From assembly GCA_025618425.1 (NCBI GenBank), contig CM046833.1, positions 33,303,747 to 33,367,746 on the forward strand: a stretch of DNA of 64,000 bases, read 5' to 3'. The translations under genes and the position numbers were made by a program. Positions 33,343 to 45,144 of the stretch are shown piece after piece (position 1 is the stretch's first letter; the number at the start of each line of letters is the position of its first letter). Under the pieces are notes generated by a model that saw nothing but the letters and a program-made list of their open reading frames with translations, was not told the origin of the DNA and made no database searches. This stretch comes from Heliocidaris tuberculata (Eukaryota; Echinodermata; Echinoidea; Camarodonta; Echinometridae).

Positions 33343-33552
33343 GGCCCGAATTCACAAAGGAGGTTTGGATTAAACCATGGTTTAAACCCCCTCCTGGTTT
33401 TTTTAAGCGTACGTGCGCACGGAATCCGATCCAATCATATACTTCCTTTGAGCGCGCGCATGGGCAATGTACGCTTATTTACGCTTATTTTAGTACGCTT
33501 ACGGAGGTTTAAACCTTACCCATGGTTTAAACCTCCTTTGTGAATTCGGGCC
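33343..33552. mobile_element. GGCCCGAATTC MITE, complete
   Basis: The ends GGCCCGAATTCACAAAGGAG and CTCCTTTGTGAATTCGGGCC are perfect inverted repeats. A TAT duplication flanks them (33340-33342 and 33553-33555). The interior carries TTTAAACCATGG-type words. A truncated relative is at 22398. The 3-bp duplication and GG..CC ends fit the PIF/Harbinger type. Confidence 0.9.
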
Positions 33553-33555
33553 TAT

Positions 33556-34614
33556 GAGTATAAAATCCACTGTCATTTACAAATCTGGGAAATAAAAGAT
33601 TAACCGACATCGTGCATTCATTATCAATTTCTTTTTGATATCCAAGCCTGTATGTCACTGTTATAATTGTGTTTCGCTCAGGATTGATCCTATAATAAAT
33701 TATCTGTTTACGATGTGATCGACTCTTCTCGGCTTTGGAGATGTGCAGCCCTCCCAACCAGTGGAGGGGGGGGGGGGTGTTTGAACACCTAGAACACCTA
33801 AAACACCCAAAACACCCCCCCCCCCCCCCCCCTCGGTACGCGCATGCTCCCAACCTTCCCCCTGCATAGTAGAAAACATCTACCCCATCGCTTTCGACGG
33901 CTATGGCTATGCATGCGATGAAGCTTAGCGAGTGAGGGAAAAACAAAATGATTTTGGAATGTTGAAAAGGCTTAATGCGGTTAATCTCGTAGGTTACATT
34001 AAATCTAAATTTAAACTTCTGCTTTTCATTAAAATTTCCTTTCCTCTCCCACGATAATATGATGCAATTTTTCCTCAGTATTTCGGAAGAAGGATATTTT
34101 TAGTGAATCATTTTAAACTAGTTTGTTTTAAAAAATCTCAAACGAAAACAAACAAACAAACAAAACAAAACAAAACACACGACAACATTGACCCATGGAT
34201 AAACTACCGATATCGTTGTCCATCCATGATTAACCTAAAACGAAAACAAGCTTGTTGTGGTAGAGGATGTTCAGCTCTGTTGAAAGGAAGATTTTGGTGT
34301 GTAACGGTATGTATACAGCCGCCTAATACACGGAATCGGGGGGGGGGGGGGTTGTTTGGTAGGTATTTATTGTTAAAATTTCTCAGTGGTGAAATCCTAT
34401 TTGCTTTTATAACACGATAAAAACTATTTTCGAAAAATCAACTAAAGGCAATTTCAGTAGCCCTGTCTATCACCTTTAGAAATGTGCGAACATTACAATG
34501 GCGTATTACGTAATCCGAACCTGATTTCTATGGGCAGTACAATAGGCCTTTGAAATTGCCCTTGCGTTTATTTTTCGAAAGCAGTTTTTATCGTGTTTTA
34601 TTTATATCAGCCAC
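33556..34614. other. No gene recognised
   Basis: Contains poly-G/poly-C tracts near 33766-33777 and 33815-33832 and an AAACA run near 34146-34178. Nothing coding. Confidence 0.45.
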
Positions 34615-34616
34615 TC

Positions 34617-34660
34617 CAGTGGCGGACATACAAAGGGAGAAACCAGGCCGTGCGCCCCCT
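34617..34660. mobile_element. Lone hAT-like end
   Basis: CAGTGGCGGACATACAAAGG followed by a CGTGCGCCCCCT phrase matches the end of the hAT family, as does CCTGGATCCGCCTCT at 35804-35818. They could be the two ends of an old copy split by the element at 34852. No target duplication is visible, so this is uncertain. Confidence 0.45.
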
Positions 34661-34851
34661 TTCATGCCTTTTATAACCCAATCAGCATATAATGAATGAA
34701 TTTATTTCATAATACTGCAAAAATCTGCCATGAACATTAATTGAAAGTATACATAGTTCAAATATCGAATACAGATATCATAATCGCTAACAATTTCATT
34801 GTAATCAAAAGTGAAAATTACATTAGTTAATAGAAAAGGCAGTATCATGGG

Positions 34852-35273
34852 CAGTGGCGGCACCAAGGGGGGGGGGGGGGGGAGGGCATGGGGGGCATTT
34901 GCCCCCCCCCCCAGTTGCCCCCCCCCCCCAATAATTTTCGGAGTGAAAAAAAATAAAAGGGTGGAAAATGAGAAAGAAAAGAAAAGGAAAGAAAAAAGTG
35001 AAAAAGGAATGGAGAAAAGAAGGAAAAAGAAAGAAAACGGAAACTTGGAAAGCAGTGGCGGCATCAAGGTGGGGGGGGGGGGGGGGTGGGGGGTGCTCCG
35101 CCCCTGGAACTCACCCGGGGCCTCAAGGTGATTCCCTGGACCCTACCCACTCGCGCTTGATTTTGCGATGTACACGCAATTTTTTTTGTCCGCCCTTGCC
35201 CCCCCCCCCAACATTTTCTTTTGCCCCCCATTTGCCCCCCCCCCCCACTTTAAAAATCCTGGTGCCGCCACTG
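34852..35273. mobile_element. hAT-like non-autonomous element (copy D)
   Basis: The ends CAGTGGCGGCACCAAGG and CCTGGTGCCGCCACTG are inverted repeats. The perfect 8-bp duplication ATCATGGG flanks them (34844-34851 and 35274-35281). A second left end (CAGTGGCGGCATCAAGG) sits inside at 35054, so the element carries two left ends. Poly-G and poly-C tracts lie next to each end, and a GAAAGAAAAGG-type purine run fills the middle. Confidence 0.88.
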
Positions 35274-35281
35274 ATCATGGG

Positions 35282-36018
35282 AGAACCTAATGAAAAGCAC
35301 AGCTTGTTAAAACTAAGTTCCACAATGAAAGGGAGTTACAACATATATTAATTATCAGTTTATGTAAACATATAAAGATATGGCAGTAAAGAGACGAGAC
35401 AAGATATGCGTGAAAAAGATAAATAAACACACATAAACATCACTAAACATCAAAATAAAAATAAGCTTATAATTATGAGCAGTTAATTTCAGCCTATCTG
35501 GTTTATAGTCGTACAAAATCCAGATACACATCATAGTGAGTATGTGTAAGTACTATGATCAAAAAGATGTCTTGAAGGAAGGGTTTTGTTTTTGTTATGT
35601 TTAGACACAGGCAGAAAAGCAAAGACAATTGTTATGAACTTATACTGTAAGAGATAATTAGATAATGTTTAAGATTTCTTCTAAAAGATTTGAGAGAGGA
35701 AGTTTGCTTTAGATTTGAATCAAGGTGATTCCAAGAAAGTATACAGTCAACCCCCCCCCCCCCTTTATTGTGTAATTTTTCAGCATTGTACCCCCTCTTT
35801 CACAACATCCTGGATCCGCCTCTCACCCAGTCTATATCTGTTCCATATGCTCTGAGCATATAGAACAGATATTAAACAAATTTTACTGCAAAATTAAAAA
35901 CTCAATCTAAAATCGAAATCATTCCCAGCTTACATAATTATCCAGACTCCATATATCGGCGACGGGATCGGCGACTGAAAAACGGGTTAAACACGAGCTG
36001 TCCTCGCACAGAGTTTAA
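35282..36018. other. No gene recognised
   Basis: AT-rich sequence leading into the satellite; it contains the lone hAT-like right end at 35804-35818 and a poly-C run at 35752. Confidence 0.45.
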
Positions 36019-39000
36019 GGGGAGAATACAACCCAAGACTTGTTTCGATTTTTAAACTTTACCAAAGTCAATTTCACTAAATCGTTGTTAATTATATTGG
36101 ACAATATATTTTCCCTACATAAATTCTAGGAAGCATGTGCATAAAATGAAACTGAAACATATACTGCTTATTCTAAAAGCTTATATTCACTCTGCAGACC
36201 AACTAGCCACCAATGTTGGTTCTACGGTTAAGCCTGAGTGGGGCCGCCCAGAGATAAGGTGAGAATACAACCCAAGTCTTGTGCCGATTTTTAAACTTTA
36301 CCAAATTCAAATTCATATTTAATTGCTGTTATATATATCTCTACCTACAAAAGATCTGCATATATATATATATATATCTACCTACAAAGGTTCTGCATGT
36401 AAATCGATTGAAATTGAAAAAGATACAACTTATTCTAAAAGCTGTCATATTCACTGCAGACCAACTAACCTCCAATGTACGGTTAAACCTGAGCAGGGCC
36501 GCCTTGAATTCACCGCAGACCGACTAATCACCAATGTACGGTTAAGCCTAAGCGGGGCCGCCCAGAGATTTGGAGAGAATACAACTCAAGTCTTGTGTCG
36601 ATTTTTAAACTTTACCAATGTCCAATTCACATTAAATTGCTGTTGATTATATTGTACAATATATTTCTACCCTCAAAAGTTCTAAGGATCATGTGAATGA
36701 ATTGAAAATGGAAAATATACAACTCATTCTAAAAGCTGTCATATTCACTGCACACCAACTAACCACCGATGAACGGCTAAACCTGAGCCGGGCCGCTCAG
36801 AGATTAGGGGAGAATACAACCCAAGTCTTGTGTCGATTTTTAAGCTTTAACGAAGTAAAATTCACTCTTAATTAGTTGCTGTTAATTGTATATTGTACAA
36901 TATATTTCTGCCCACAAAAAATTCTAAGAAGCATGTGCATAAAATGAAAATGAAAAATATACAACTTATTCTAAAAGTATTATATTCACTGCAGACCAAC
37001 TATATAGCCACCAATTTTGTTTACGGTTAGGCCTGAGCGGAGCCGCTGAGAGATTAGGGGAGAATACAACCCAAGTCTTGTGTCGATTTTTAAACTTTAC
37101 CAAAGTCAAATTCACATTAATTGCTGTTGATTATAGTTTACAATATATTTCTACCTGAAAAAGTTCTAAGAAGCATGTGCATAAAATGAAAAGGAAAAAT
37201 ATACAACTTATACTAAAAGCTGTCATATTCACTGCAGACCAACTAACCACCAATGTACGGTTAAGCCTGAGCAGGGCCGCCAAGAGATTAGGGGAGAATA
37301 CAACCGAAGTCTTGTGTCAATTTTTAAACTTTACCACAGTTAAATTCATATGAAATTGCTGTTGATTATATTGTACTATATATTTATACCCACAAACGTT
37401 CGAAGAAGCATGTGCGTAAAATGAAAATGAAAAATATACAACTTATTCTAAAAGCGGCATATATTCAGTGCGGACCAACTAGCAAAATGTTGGTTATACG
37501 GTTAAGCATGTTAAGCCTGAGTTGGGCCGCCCAGAGATTAGGGGAGAATACAACCCAAGTCTTGTGCCAATTTTTAAACTTTACCAAATTCAAATTCATA
37601 CTTAATTGCTGTTATATATATCTCTCTCTACATACAAAAGTTCTGCGAAGCATGTGAATCAAATGAAACTGATAAATATAAAACTTATTCTAAAAGCTGT
37701 CATATTCACTGCAGACCAACTATTATTTTGTTTATACGGTTAGGCCTGGAGATGAGCGGAGCCGCCCAGAGATTAGGGGAGAATACAACCCAAGTCTCGT
37801 GTCGATTTCTCGGCGGCTCCGCTCATCTGCAGGCCTAACCGTATTAACAAAATAATAGTTGAGCGGAGCCGCCCAGAGATTAGGGGAGAATACAACCCAA
37901 GTCTCGTGTCGATTTCTAAATTTTACCGAAGTCAAATTCACATTAAATTGGTGTCAATTATATTGTACAATATATTTCTACCTAAAAGAGTTCTAAGAAG
38001 CATGTAAATCGATTGAAATTGAAAAAGATACAACTTATTCTAGAAGCTGTCATCCCGGGCTGTCATATTCACTGCAGACCAACCAACCTCCAATGTACGG
38101 TTAAACCTGAGCAGGGCCGCCTTGAATTCACCGCAGACCGACTAGTCACCAATGTACGGTTAAGCCTAAGCGGGGCCGCCCAGAGATTTGGAGAGAATAC
38201 AACTCAAGTCTTGTGTCGATTTTTAAACTTTACCAATGTCCAATTCACATTAAATTGCTGTTGATTATTGTACAATATATTTCTACCCTCAAAATTTCTA
38301 AGGATCATGTGAATGAATTGAAAATGGAAAATATACAACTCATTCTAAAAGCTGTCATATTCACTGCACACCAACTAACCATCGATGAACGGCTAAACCT
38401 GAGCCGGGCCGCTCAGAGATTAGGGGAGAATACAACCTAAGTCTTGTGTCGATTTTTAAGCTTTAACGAAGTAAAATTCACACTTAATTGGTTGCTGTTA
38501 ATTGTATATTGTACAATATATTTCTGCCCACAAAAAATTTTAAGAAGCATGTGCATAAAATGAAAATGAAAAATATGCAACTTATTCTAAAAGTATTATA
38601 TTCACTGCAGACCAACTATATAGCCACCAATTTTGTTTACGGTTAGGCCTGAGCGGAGCCGCTGAGAGATTAGGGGAGAATACAACCCAAGTCTTGTGTC
38701 GATTTTTAAACTTTACCAAAGTCAAATTCACATTAATTGCTGTTGATTATAGTTTACAATATATTTCTACCTAAAAAAGTTCTAAGAAGCATGTGCATAA
38801 AATGAAAAGGAAAAATATACAACTTATACTAAAAGCTGACATATTCACTGCAGACCAACTACCACCAATGTACGGTTAAGCCTGAGCAGGGCCGCCAAGA
38901 GATTAGGGGAGAATACAACCCAAGTCTTGTGTCGATTTTTAAACTTTACCAAAGTCAAATTCACATTAAATTGCTGTTGTTTATATTCTACAATATATTT

Positions 39001-39305
39001 CTACCTACAAAAGTTCGAAGAAGTATATACTTAAAATGAAAATGAAAAATAACCAACTTATTCTAAAAGCTGTCATATTCACTGCAGACCAACTATAGCC
39101 ACCAATTTTGTTTATACGGTTAGGCCTGAGCGGAGCCGCCCAGAGATTAGGGGAGAATACAACCCAAGTCTTGTGTCGATTTTTAAACTTTACCAAAGTC
39201 AAATTCACATTAAATTGCTGTTGATTATATTGTACAATATATTTCTACCTGCGAAAGTTCTAAGGAGCATGTAATTCTAATGAAAATGAAAAATATACCC
39301 CTTAT
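36019..39305 (+). repeat. ~240-bp tandem satellite array
   Basis: About 14 monomers. Each contains GGGCCGCCCAGAGATTAGG, GAGAATACAACCCAAGTCTT, TTTTTAAACTTTACC, TGTACAATATATTTCTACC and CATATTCACTGCAGACCAAC in the same order. The GAGAATACAA word recurs at about 36021, 36261, 36575, 36810, 37060, 37294, 37544, 37779, 37886, 38193, 38426, 38666, 38909 and 39150, so the usual spacing is 232-250 bp. A block of about 0.9 kb (36395-37300) is duplicated at 38002-38917. No coding function is evident. Confidence 0.92.
37719..37917. repeat. Snap-back inversion and short duplication in the satellite
   Basis: 37719-37765 (ending in GAGCGGAGCCGCC) reappears in reverse complement at 37811-37860. Immediately after, 37754-37810 is repeated directly as 37861-37917 with almost no change. 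The result is one abnormal short monomer with a hairpin-forming inverted repeat of about 48 bp arms. Confidence 0.85.
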
Positions 39306-40108
39306 ATTGGAACAATTCAGACATCAGAAGCTTGAAATGGCAGCAAATAGACTACGGCCTCCCGTTATGCAATTTGGGGAAAACCCGTCGGTCAAAATAT
39401 TTTTTGAACCTAGAAAAACAAAGGATAGCTGAAAAAAATATTGCTAAACTGATTGATGATAATGGTACAGCATGCAAGAACAAGAAGATATCTTGAAAGG
39501 AGTTGGTTCCTTTTATGAACCTTTGTATAAATACCATGCACATTGTGATGCAGAAGACCTTTTATCTCTTTGTATTTCCTTAGAGGGGGAAATATCTTAT
39601 ATATGAAATTGAATATGCATTAAAGCACATGAAAAATAATAAAGCTCCAGGGCAAGATGGATTTACAGTAGAATTTTTCAAAAGTTTTCTTTGAAGAGTT
39701 CGGCATATACACGGTGCGTAGTATGAAGTTTGTACACTTGAGGGAAATCATCTAACTCACAAAATATTGATTTGATAACGTTACCATGGTTACTTCCTAG
39801 AGGTGACAAAGTGAGACACTTTATCAAAAACTGGAGACCAATTTCTTTGTTGAATGTTGTTTATAAAATTTCATCAAGCTGCGTCCTTTATAGACTTAAA
39901 AAGGTATCACCTCGCATTATCCATGCTAATCAAACAGGATTTTTGTCTGGACGATTTATTGGGGAAAATATTACAATTTTATATGACATAATTGCTTATA
40001 CAGATAAGGAAAAAGTTCCTAGTATGATTTTGTTAATTGATTTCGAAAAGGCCTTTAAAAGTGTTTCTTATCACTTTTTGTTTAAAACTCTTTCCTCTTT
40101 TATGTTTG
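39306..40108 (+). pseudogene. L1/Tx1-like LINE reverse transcriptase fragment in the satellite
   Basis: Translations in several frames give KTRRSKYFLNLEKQRIAEKN, then DILKGVGSFYEPLY. An open segment (39772-40128) follows with NWRPISLLNVVYKI, NQTGFLSGRFIGENI and LLIDFEKAF. These are reverse transcriptase blocks of L1-like non-LTR elements. The catalytic YxDD block is not included, and frameshifts and stops break the protein. Satellite sequence lies on both sides. Confidence 0.85.
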
Positions 40109-40285
40109 GTAAGTCAAATTCATATTGAATTACTGTTAATTATATTGCACAATATATTTCTACCTACAAAAGTTCTGGGAAGCATGTGAATCAAATGAAA
40201 ATGAAAAAAATATACAACTTATTCTAAAAGCTGTCATATTCACTGCAGACCAACTAGCCACCCATGTAGGTTCTATATGGTTACA
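40109..40285 (+). repeat. Satellite monomer beyond the LINE fragment
   Basis: GTAAGTCAAATTCATATTG through CATATTCACTGCAGACCAAC is the same 240-bp monomer, showing that the array once continued past the LINE fragment. Confidence 0.85.
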
Positions 40286-41329
40286 TGAAAATGAGTTCGT
40301 TTAAAGATGTGCTATGAACCCGACCATCTTGATCGTCTTTAACAAACTAGTTGTCCCTTGAATACCCAAAATGCTGTCGAGCTGAAATTTCTTTATTTAA
40401 ATCGTTAGATCTATATTTAAGGCATTATTATTTAATTTTGGTGATTTTACAACTTGTTCTTAAGTTTAAGAAAAAAATAATTATATTGTTTCTTGCTATG
40501 ATTGGTTTACTTGTTATAATGTGCATTGTTTTGTCAAAGTGACACATATTTTTCTTTCAAAACTGTTTTTAATATTATTCACCATGGTCTTACCTCTTGC
40601 ATTCAATTCCATTTATTAGTAAATGGGTAATTCCAGGGTGATGACTGAGCACCCATCATTTACTTTGTGATGTATTTCAACTTTATTTCTATCTTATTCA
40701 AAAATGATGACTATAATTGTGTGCAGTTTATTGTGTGGCAGTTGGTCAAGGAAAACCTTATGATTGATAATTATTTTCACAAGATCACATTTCATGTATT
40801 AAAGTTAGTGGTAGAAGTAGAACACCCCGACCAAAGAGCAATTCTTAAAAATTCCAAAGTCACGGATCTAAATAACAAAACAAATACTTATAGACGGAAC
40901 AAAATCTATTTTAGCTCTCACCTAACATCTTTAGCTTTTACAATACTTTTTGGAATTTTGGATGATGTAATGCAGATATGATAAGAATTTAACGTTTATA
41001 TTTAATACAGAAAATACAGAAGATATACTTTGTAAAATTTCTCAATTTAAAATTGGTTTTACCATGTGGTTTAACGTGGTTCTGGGTAATTTGGGGTTAA
41101 AATATATAAAAATTGAAAATGTCAATACACCTGACATACATCAGGGAAAATGATGAATTTCAAGGTTGTTCTTTTATACAAATAGTTACAATAGGTCTAA
41201 CATTGTCATGGAATTAGCTGTAGTATTTCATTCATAGGGTCCTATAATCAATTAAGAGAATAATGTCTTTGTCTTTGGTTTAAACAAAATGGAAGTGAAA
41301 ATTTCGTCCGAAGACTACCCATCATTTTT
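40286..41329. other. No gene recognised
   Basis: Very AT-rich. An open frame of 104 codons (40667-40981) has no family resemblance that I can name. Confidence 0.45.
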
Positions 41330-42290
41330 AAAAAATTTTTATTTATATTGATGCCCGAAACCATGCATATTTCAAAGGCATTACCTTAATTATACCTTTT
41401 CAGAGATTTAAATTTCATATAAATGTTTTTTTCAAATAAAAACTATGGGAATCATAATCATCCTAAAATTCCTTGTAAACCTATGGCAGGCGAGACTTTT
41501 TTTGTCAAAAGCATGCGTAGTCCCGATGATTTATGTGGGGTCTTTTCATTTTTTTGAGCCTTCACTGAGCTTTTTCAAAGCCTAAAATTACATGTAAAGC
41601 ACATTTTTATTTTTTTTTCAAATAAAAACTCTATCGGAATCATAATCATCCTAAAATTCCTTGTTTTCGCTTGTAAACCTATGGCAGGCGAGACTTTTTT
41701 TCTTTTTCTTTTTTCTTTTTTGTGAAAAGCATGCATAGTTCCTGCGATTTATGCGGGGTCTATTCGACTAGTTGAGTCTTAATCACACCTTTTCAGAGCT
41801 TTACAGTTTATTTAAGTCACATTTTTCAAAATTTCAATTTAATTCTAGGGGAATTAGGATCATTCAAAAATCCCTGTTTTTGCGCGTTAAGCTATGGCAG
41901 CTGGAAGGCCAAGAGCATGCATATTCCCGGATATTTATGCGGGTCTTTTCCACTTTTTGAGCTTTTTCAGAGTCTCAAATTACATGTTTCAAGTCACATT
42001 TACAATAAATTCAAGGTAATACTAGGGGAACTATGATGATTCTGGAAATCCCTGTTTTCACGTGTTAACCCTATGGCAGATGACTCTGTCAAAAAGCAGG
42101 CATGATCCAGGGGATTTATAGTGGCATTTTATTGAAAATAAAGGTTCAAGAAATGTTTTTTGAACTATCCGTCCTTACTCTCGTGCAAAAATCAGACTTG
42201 AAAAAAAAATAGATATGAAATATCACTGAAGAAAAAGTGAGACATCTTTTCACGTGCTATACCCTATGGCGAACGTATCTTTCTGAGTCT
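41330..42290 (+). repeat. Degenerate ~190-bp tandem repeat
   Basis: The word CTATGGCAG occurs at 41481, 41679, 41892 and 42071, with CTATGGC at 42264 (spacing 179-213 bp). Each unit also has an AATCATCCTAAAATTCC-like stretch before it and a GCATG..CCGATGATTTATG-like stretch after it. The copies are strongly diverged. Confidence 0.75.
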
Positions 42291-43199
42291 TTTTTAACGC
42301 AGCAGCAATTTACGCCTGCCGAATGTAGTATGGAAGTATACTAGTAGTTGAGAGCGAAGATCTTAAAAGGCGAAGATAAAACACTCCCTCGATTTTGCAG
42401 GGTACGATGTAATGGCCAGGGGAAGGGCGCCCAAAAGCGTTGGGTAGGTAAACTAACGCATTGACTTTGTACAAACCATTTGAGGAAAATGACCAAGGGG
42501 GTGAAATACTTGAAATCAGAAGAGGGCAATGGCTTGAAAATTAATGAGGAGGAGAAAAAAAAAGTTGGGTGCATACAACAGGGGACATGCTGCTATCACA
42601 GTGCATGTTGTTGCATGTCGGTGCCCATTTTCTTTACACTTAAATATTTTTAAAATGTAATTTTTTTTCCAAAGATGATCAATTATAGTTAAAATAGTAA
42701 TCATACATACACACACCCACACACACACACAAACACACACGCACAGGGGGGGGGGGGGGCTCCGGGTGTGTTTTTTCTGATAATTTTGATAAATGTTGCC
42801 TGACTTTGTTTAAATTATAGGCACGTTCGAGCGAGTGAAATGAGACATCTTTTGCTGTGGGAGGGGAGGGCATTGTAGCCCTCTTGACTTCAGCTCCTCT
42901 ACCTTATGGGCCTACATTTTACTGGTACATGTAGTAATACGGGTACCTGTTTTTTAAAGCCGCACAGTTTCTTTGAAGCTATATCATAGCTCTCTTTGTA
43001 TATAAGAAAAAGTGGTAAATGTAGGTAAAATGGGCACCGGCGTAAATCCGGTTCAAGGAGTGGGGGGGGGGGGGGGTATGATAACAATATTGAGCGGAAA
43101 TTTCCAAAGTTTGGAGGCACCGATAGTCATTTCTGGAAAAAAGGGCACCTACAACGGGTGGCATATATATATATATATATATATATGCACATACATACC
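42291..43199. other. No gene recognised; microsatellites
   Basis: Contains a CA-rich run (about 42710-42742), poly-G runs (42746 and 43062) and an AT microsatellite (43165-43185). No coding signal. Confidence 0.45.
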
Positions 43200-43780
43200 A
43201 TAGGCATAGCCAGGGGGCACAGGGGGGCCATGGCCCCCTATTCAGCCCCTTAAAAAAAAGCGAGAGCGAAAAAGCGGGGGAAGTGAGAGAAAAGGCCTAA
43301 AAAGGCGCTGCAAGCCGTAATCTTTCTCTCAAAATTTGCTAAAACGTCAAAGTTTTCGCGCTTCGCGCGGGAAGGTGAAAATACATCCCCTCTCCCTGCA
43401 CCCACCCCTGTTACATACAATGCAATGTTGCGTCCAAATAGTCGAAAAGCAGCCCGGGCGTCGAACTAACTTTCCTTCTAAAAATGGGTGCTACGAGCCG
43501 TTATCTTTCTCTCAAATTTGCTAAAAACGTAAGAGCTTTCGCGCTTCGCACGGGAGGAGAAAAACTCCCCCCTCCCTGCACCACTCCTGTTACATACAGT
43601 GCAGTATTGCGTCCAAATAACTGAAAAGCAGTCCAGACGTCGAACTAACTTTCTGCCTAAAAAAAGGGGATACGAGCGTTATCTTTCTCTCAAATTTGCT
43701 ATAAAACGTCAGAGCTTTCGCGCTTTGCGTGGGAGTGGGAAAACTTACCCCTCCCTGCACCCACCCCCTGGGGAGCACGC
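43200..43780. repeat. GCATAGCCAGGGGG repeat with ~180-bp tandem units
   Basis: After the head phrase and a G run, units containing TTATCTTTCTCTCAAATTTG, CTTTCGCGCTTCGC, CTCCCTGCAC and GTTACATACA recur at about 43321, 43504 and 43682. Two and a half copies are present. It may be the interior of a non-autonomous transposon whose head phrase also occurs at 33195. Confidence 0.7.
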
Positions 43781-43899
43781 TTATGAGAATGGGAAGGGGG
43801 CGTTTTTGTTGTTGTTGTGTTTTTTTTTTCGAAAGGAAGAGGGGCTCTTATCAGAAGAAATAAGTGAACTGCTTAGAAAAAAACCCATGTCAAAATGAA

Positions 43900-44500
43900 T
43901 AAGGGGAATTTATCAGAGGTGTAAAGGCACTAATCAGAGTTGACAAGTTTCATTTAGCAGAAGGCAAAAGGGCACTTGTCAAATTAGAACGGGCACCTCT
44001 CATATTTGAATAGAGGCCACTGCCACAGGTGAAGATGCTCTTATCAGATGGAAAGGGGGTAATTCTTGTATCTGAAAAGTGAGAGTTAGAAAAAAGGGCA
44101 GTTATTGAAACTGGGATTAATAGGTACATTTGATGGAAATGATTGAAAAGGGAATTGTCGAAGGAAAGATTTTATTAGGGTTTTATGAGAGGTGAAAAGG
44201 GAAGAGGCTCGTTTTTACCAATAAAATAAAGGGAACACTTATCAGAAAGAATAGGGGCAATTATAAGATTAAAAAGGGGCACGTGTTAAACGATACTTAT
44301 GGAAGGGGAAGGGGCAATTCTTACAAAGGAAAAGGAACAGTTGTCAAGAAGAAGGGGCACCTCTCATATTTTGATAGGCCTTTGGCAATTATCATTGGTA
44401 ATGTAGACCTATCAAATTCTAAGAATGTGGAACGGGCAGGAATATAAAGGAAAGGGGGCACTTATCTGAAGTAAAAGGAACACTTTCCTATGTAAAAGGG
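43900..44500 (+). repeat. Degenerate ~24-bp minisatellite, GGGGCA(C/A)TT core
   Basis: Many units of the form AAAAGGGGCACTTATCAGA with heavy decay. This is the inverse orientation of the array at 29340-29530. No stable higher-order period. Confidence 0.65.
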
Positions 44501-45144
44501 GGAACTTCTAGGATATCCAAATTCCTCAAATACTGCGAACACTGTAATGCCCATTTGGGGCATTTGGGGTCGGATTTTAAGCCTTAAATATCATGTTTGT
44601 ATAATTTTACTTCTTGAAAATTCCAACATAGCTTCTTTGCCAATCATTTTACACACTGATATCAAATAATTTTGAATTATAGTGTTTGAAATGTGTATTG
44701 ATGCGAAATTCAACACAAAAAATATTAGCCCGGATCCGCCCATTTGTACCAATGGAAAACATGTTATAGTAATGGACATGGATGAGAGATTTTGATATAC
44801 TTGTATAAAATAATGATCATGAGATATGATTAATCATATCTCATGATCTTTTGCATTTTAATTACAACTTATAAGGATGAATTCTCACTACTATAACGGT
44901 CTTTTATATTAATTTTATCAATTTTATCAATATAACTGATTGATATAGAAATTATTTTTTCCTTGAAAAGTGTGTGTAGGGGGGGGGGGGTATATTTGTA
45001 CAGGCCATCCCCTCCCCCTCCCCGAAAAGTGGGGGGTATATATAGCCCCATGATCCCCTGGGATTTACGCCAGTGAAAATGGGTTTTATTCATTACAAAG
45101 AGAGGAGCTATCAGAGACAGAGAGTGAGCGCTAATCACCCGGTA
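44501..45144. other. No gene recognised; perfect palindrome
   Basis: AT-rich. It contains a 34-bp perfect palindrome without a loop at 44815-44848 (half site GATCATGAGATATGATT) and a poly-G run at 44979. Confidence 0.55.

Noticed and set aside
40667..40981. 104-codon frame after the satellite
   Set aside because: Very AT-rich; no domain, no splice sites or codon bias that I could recognise.
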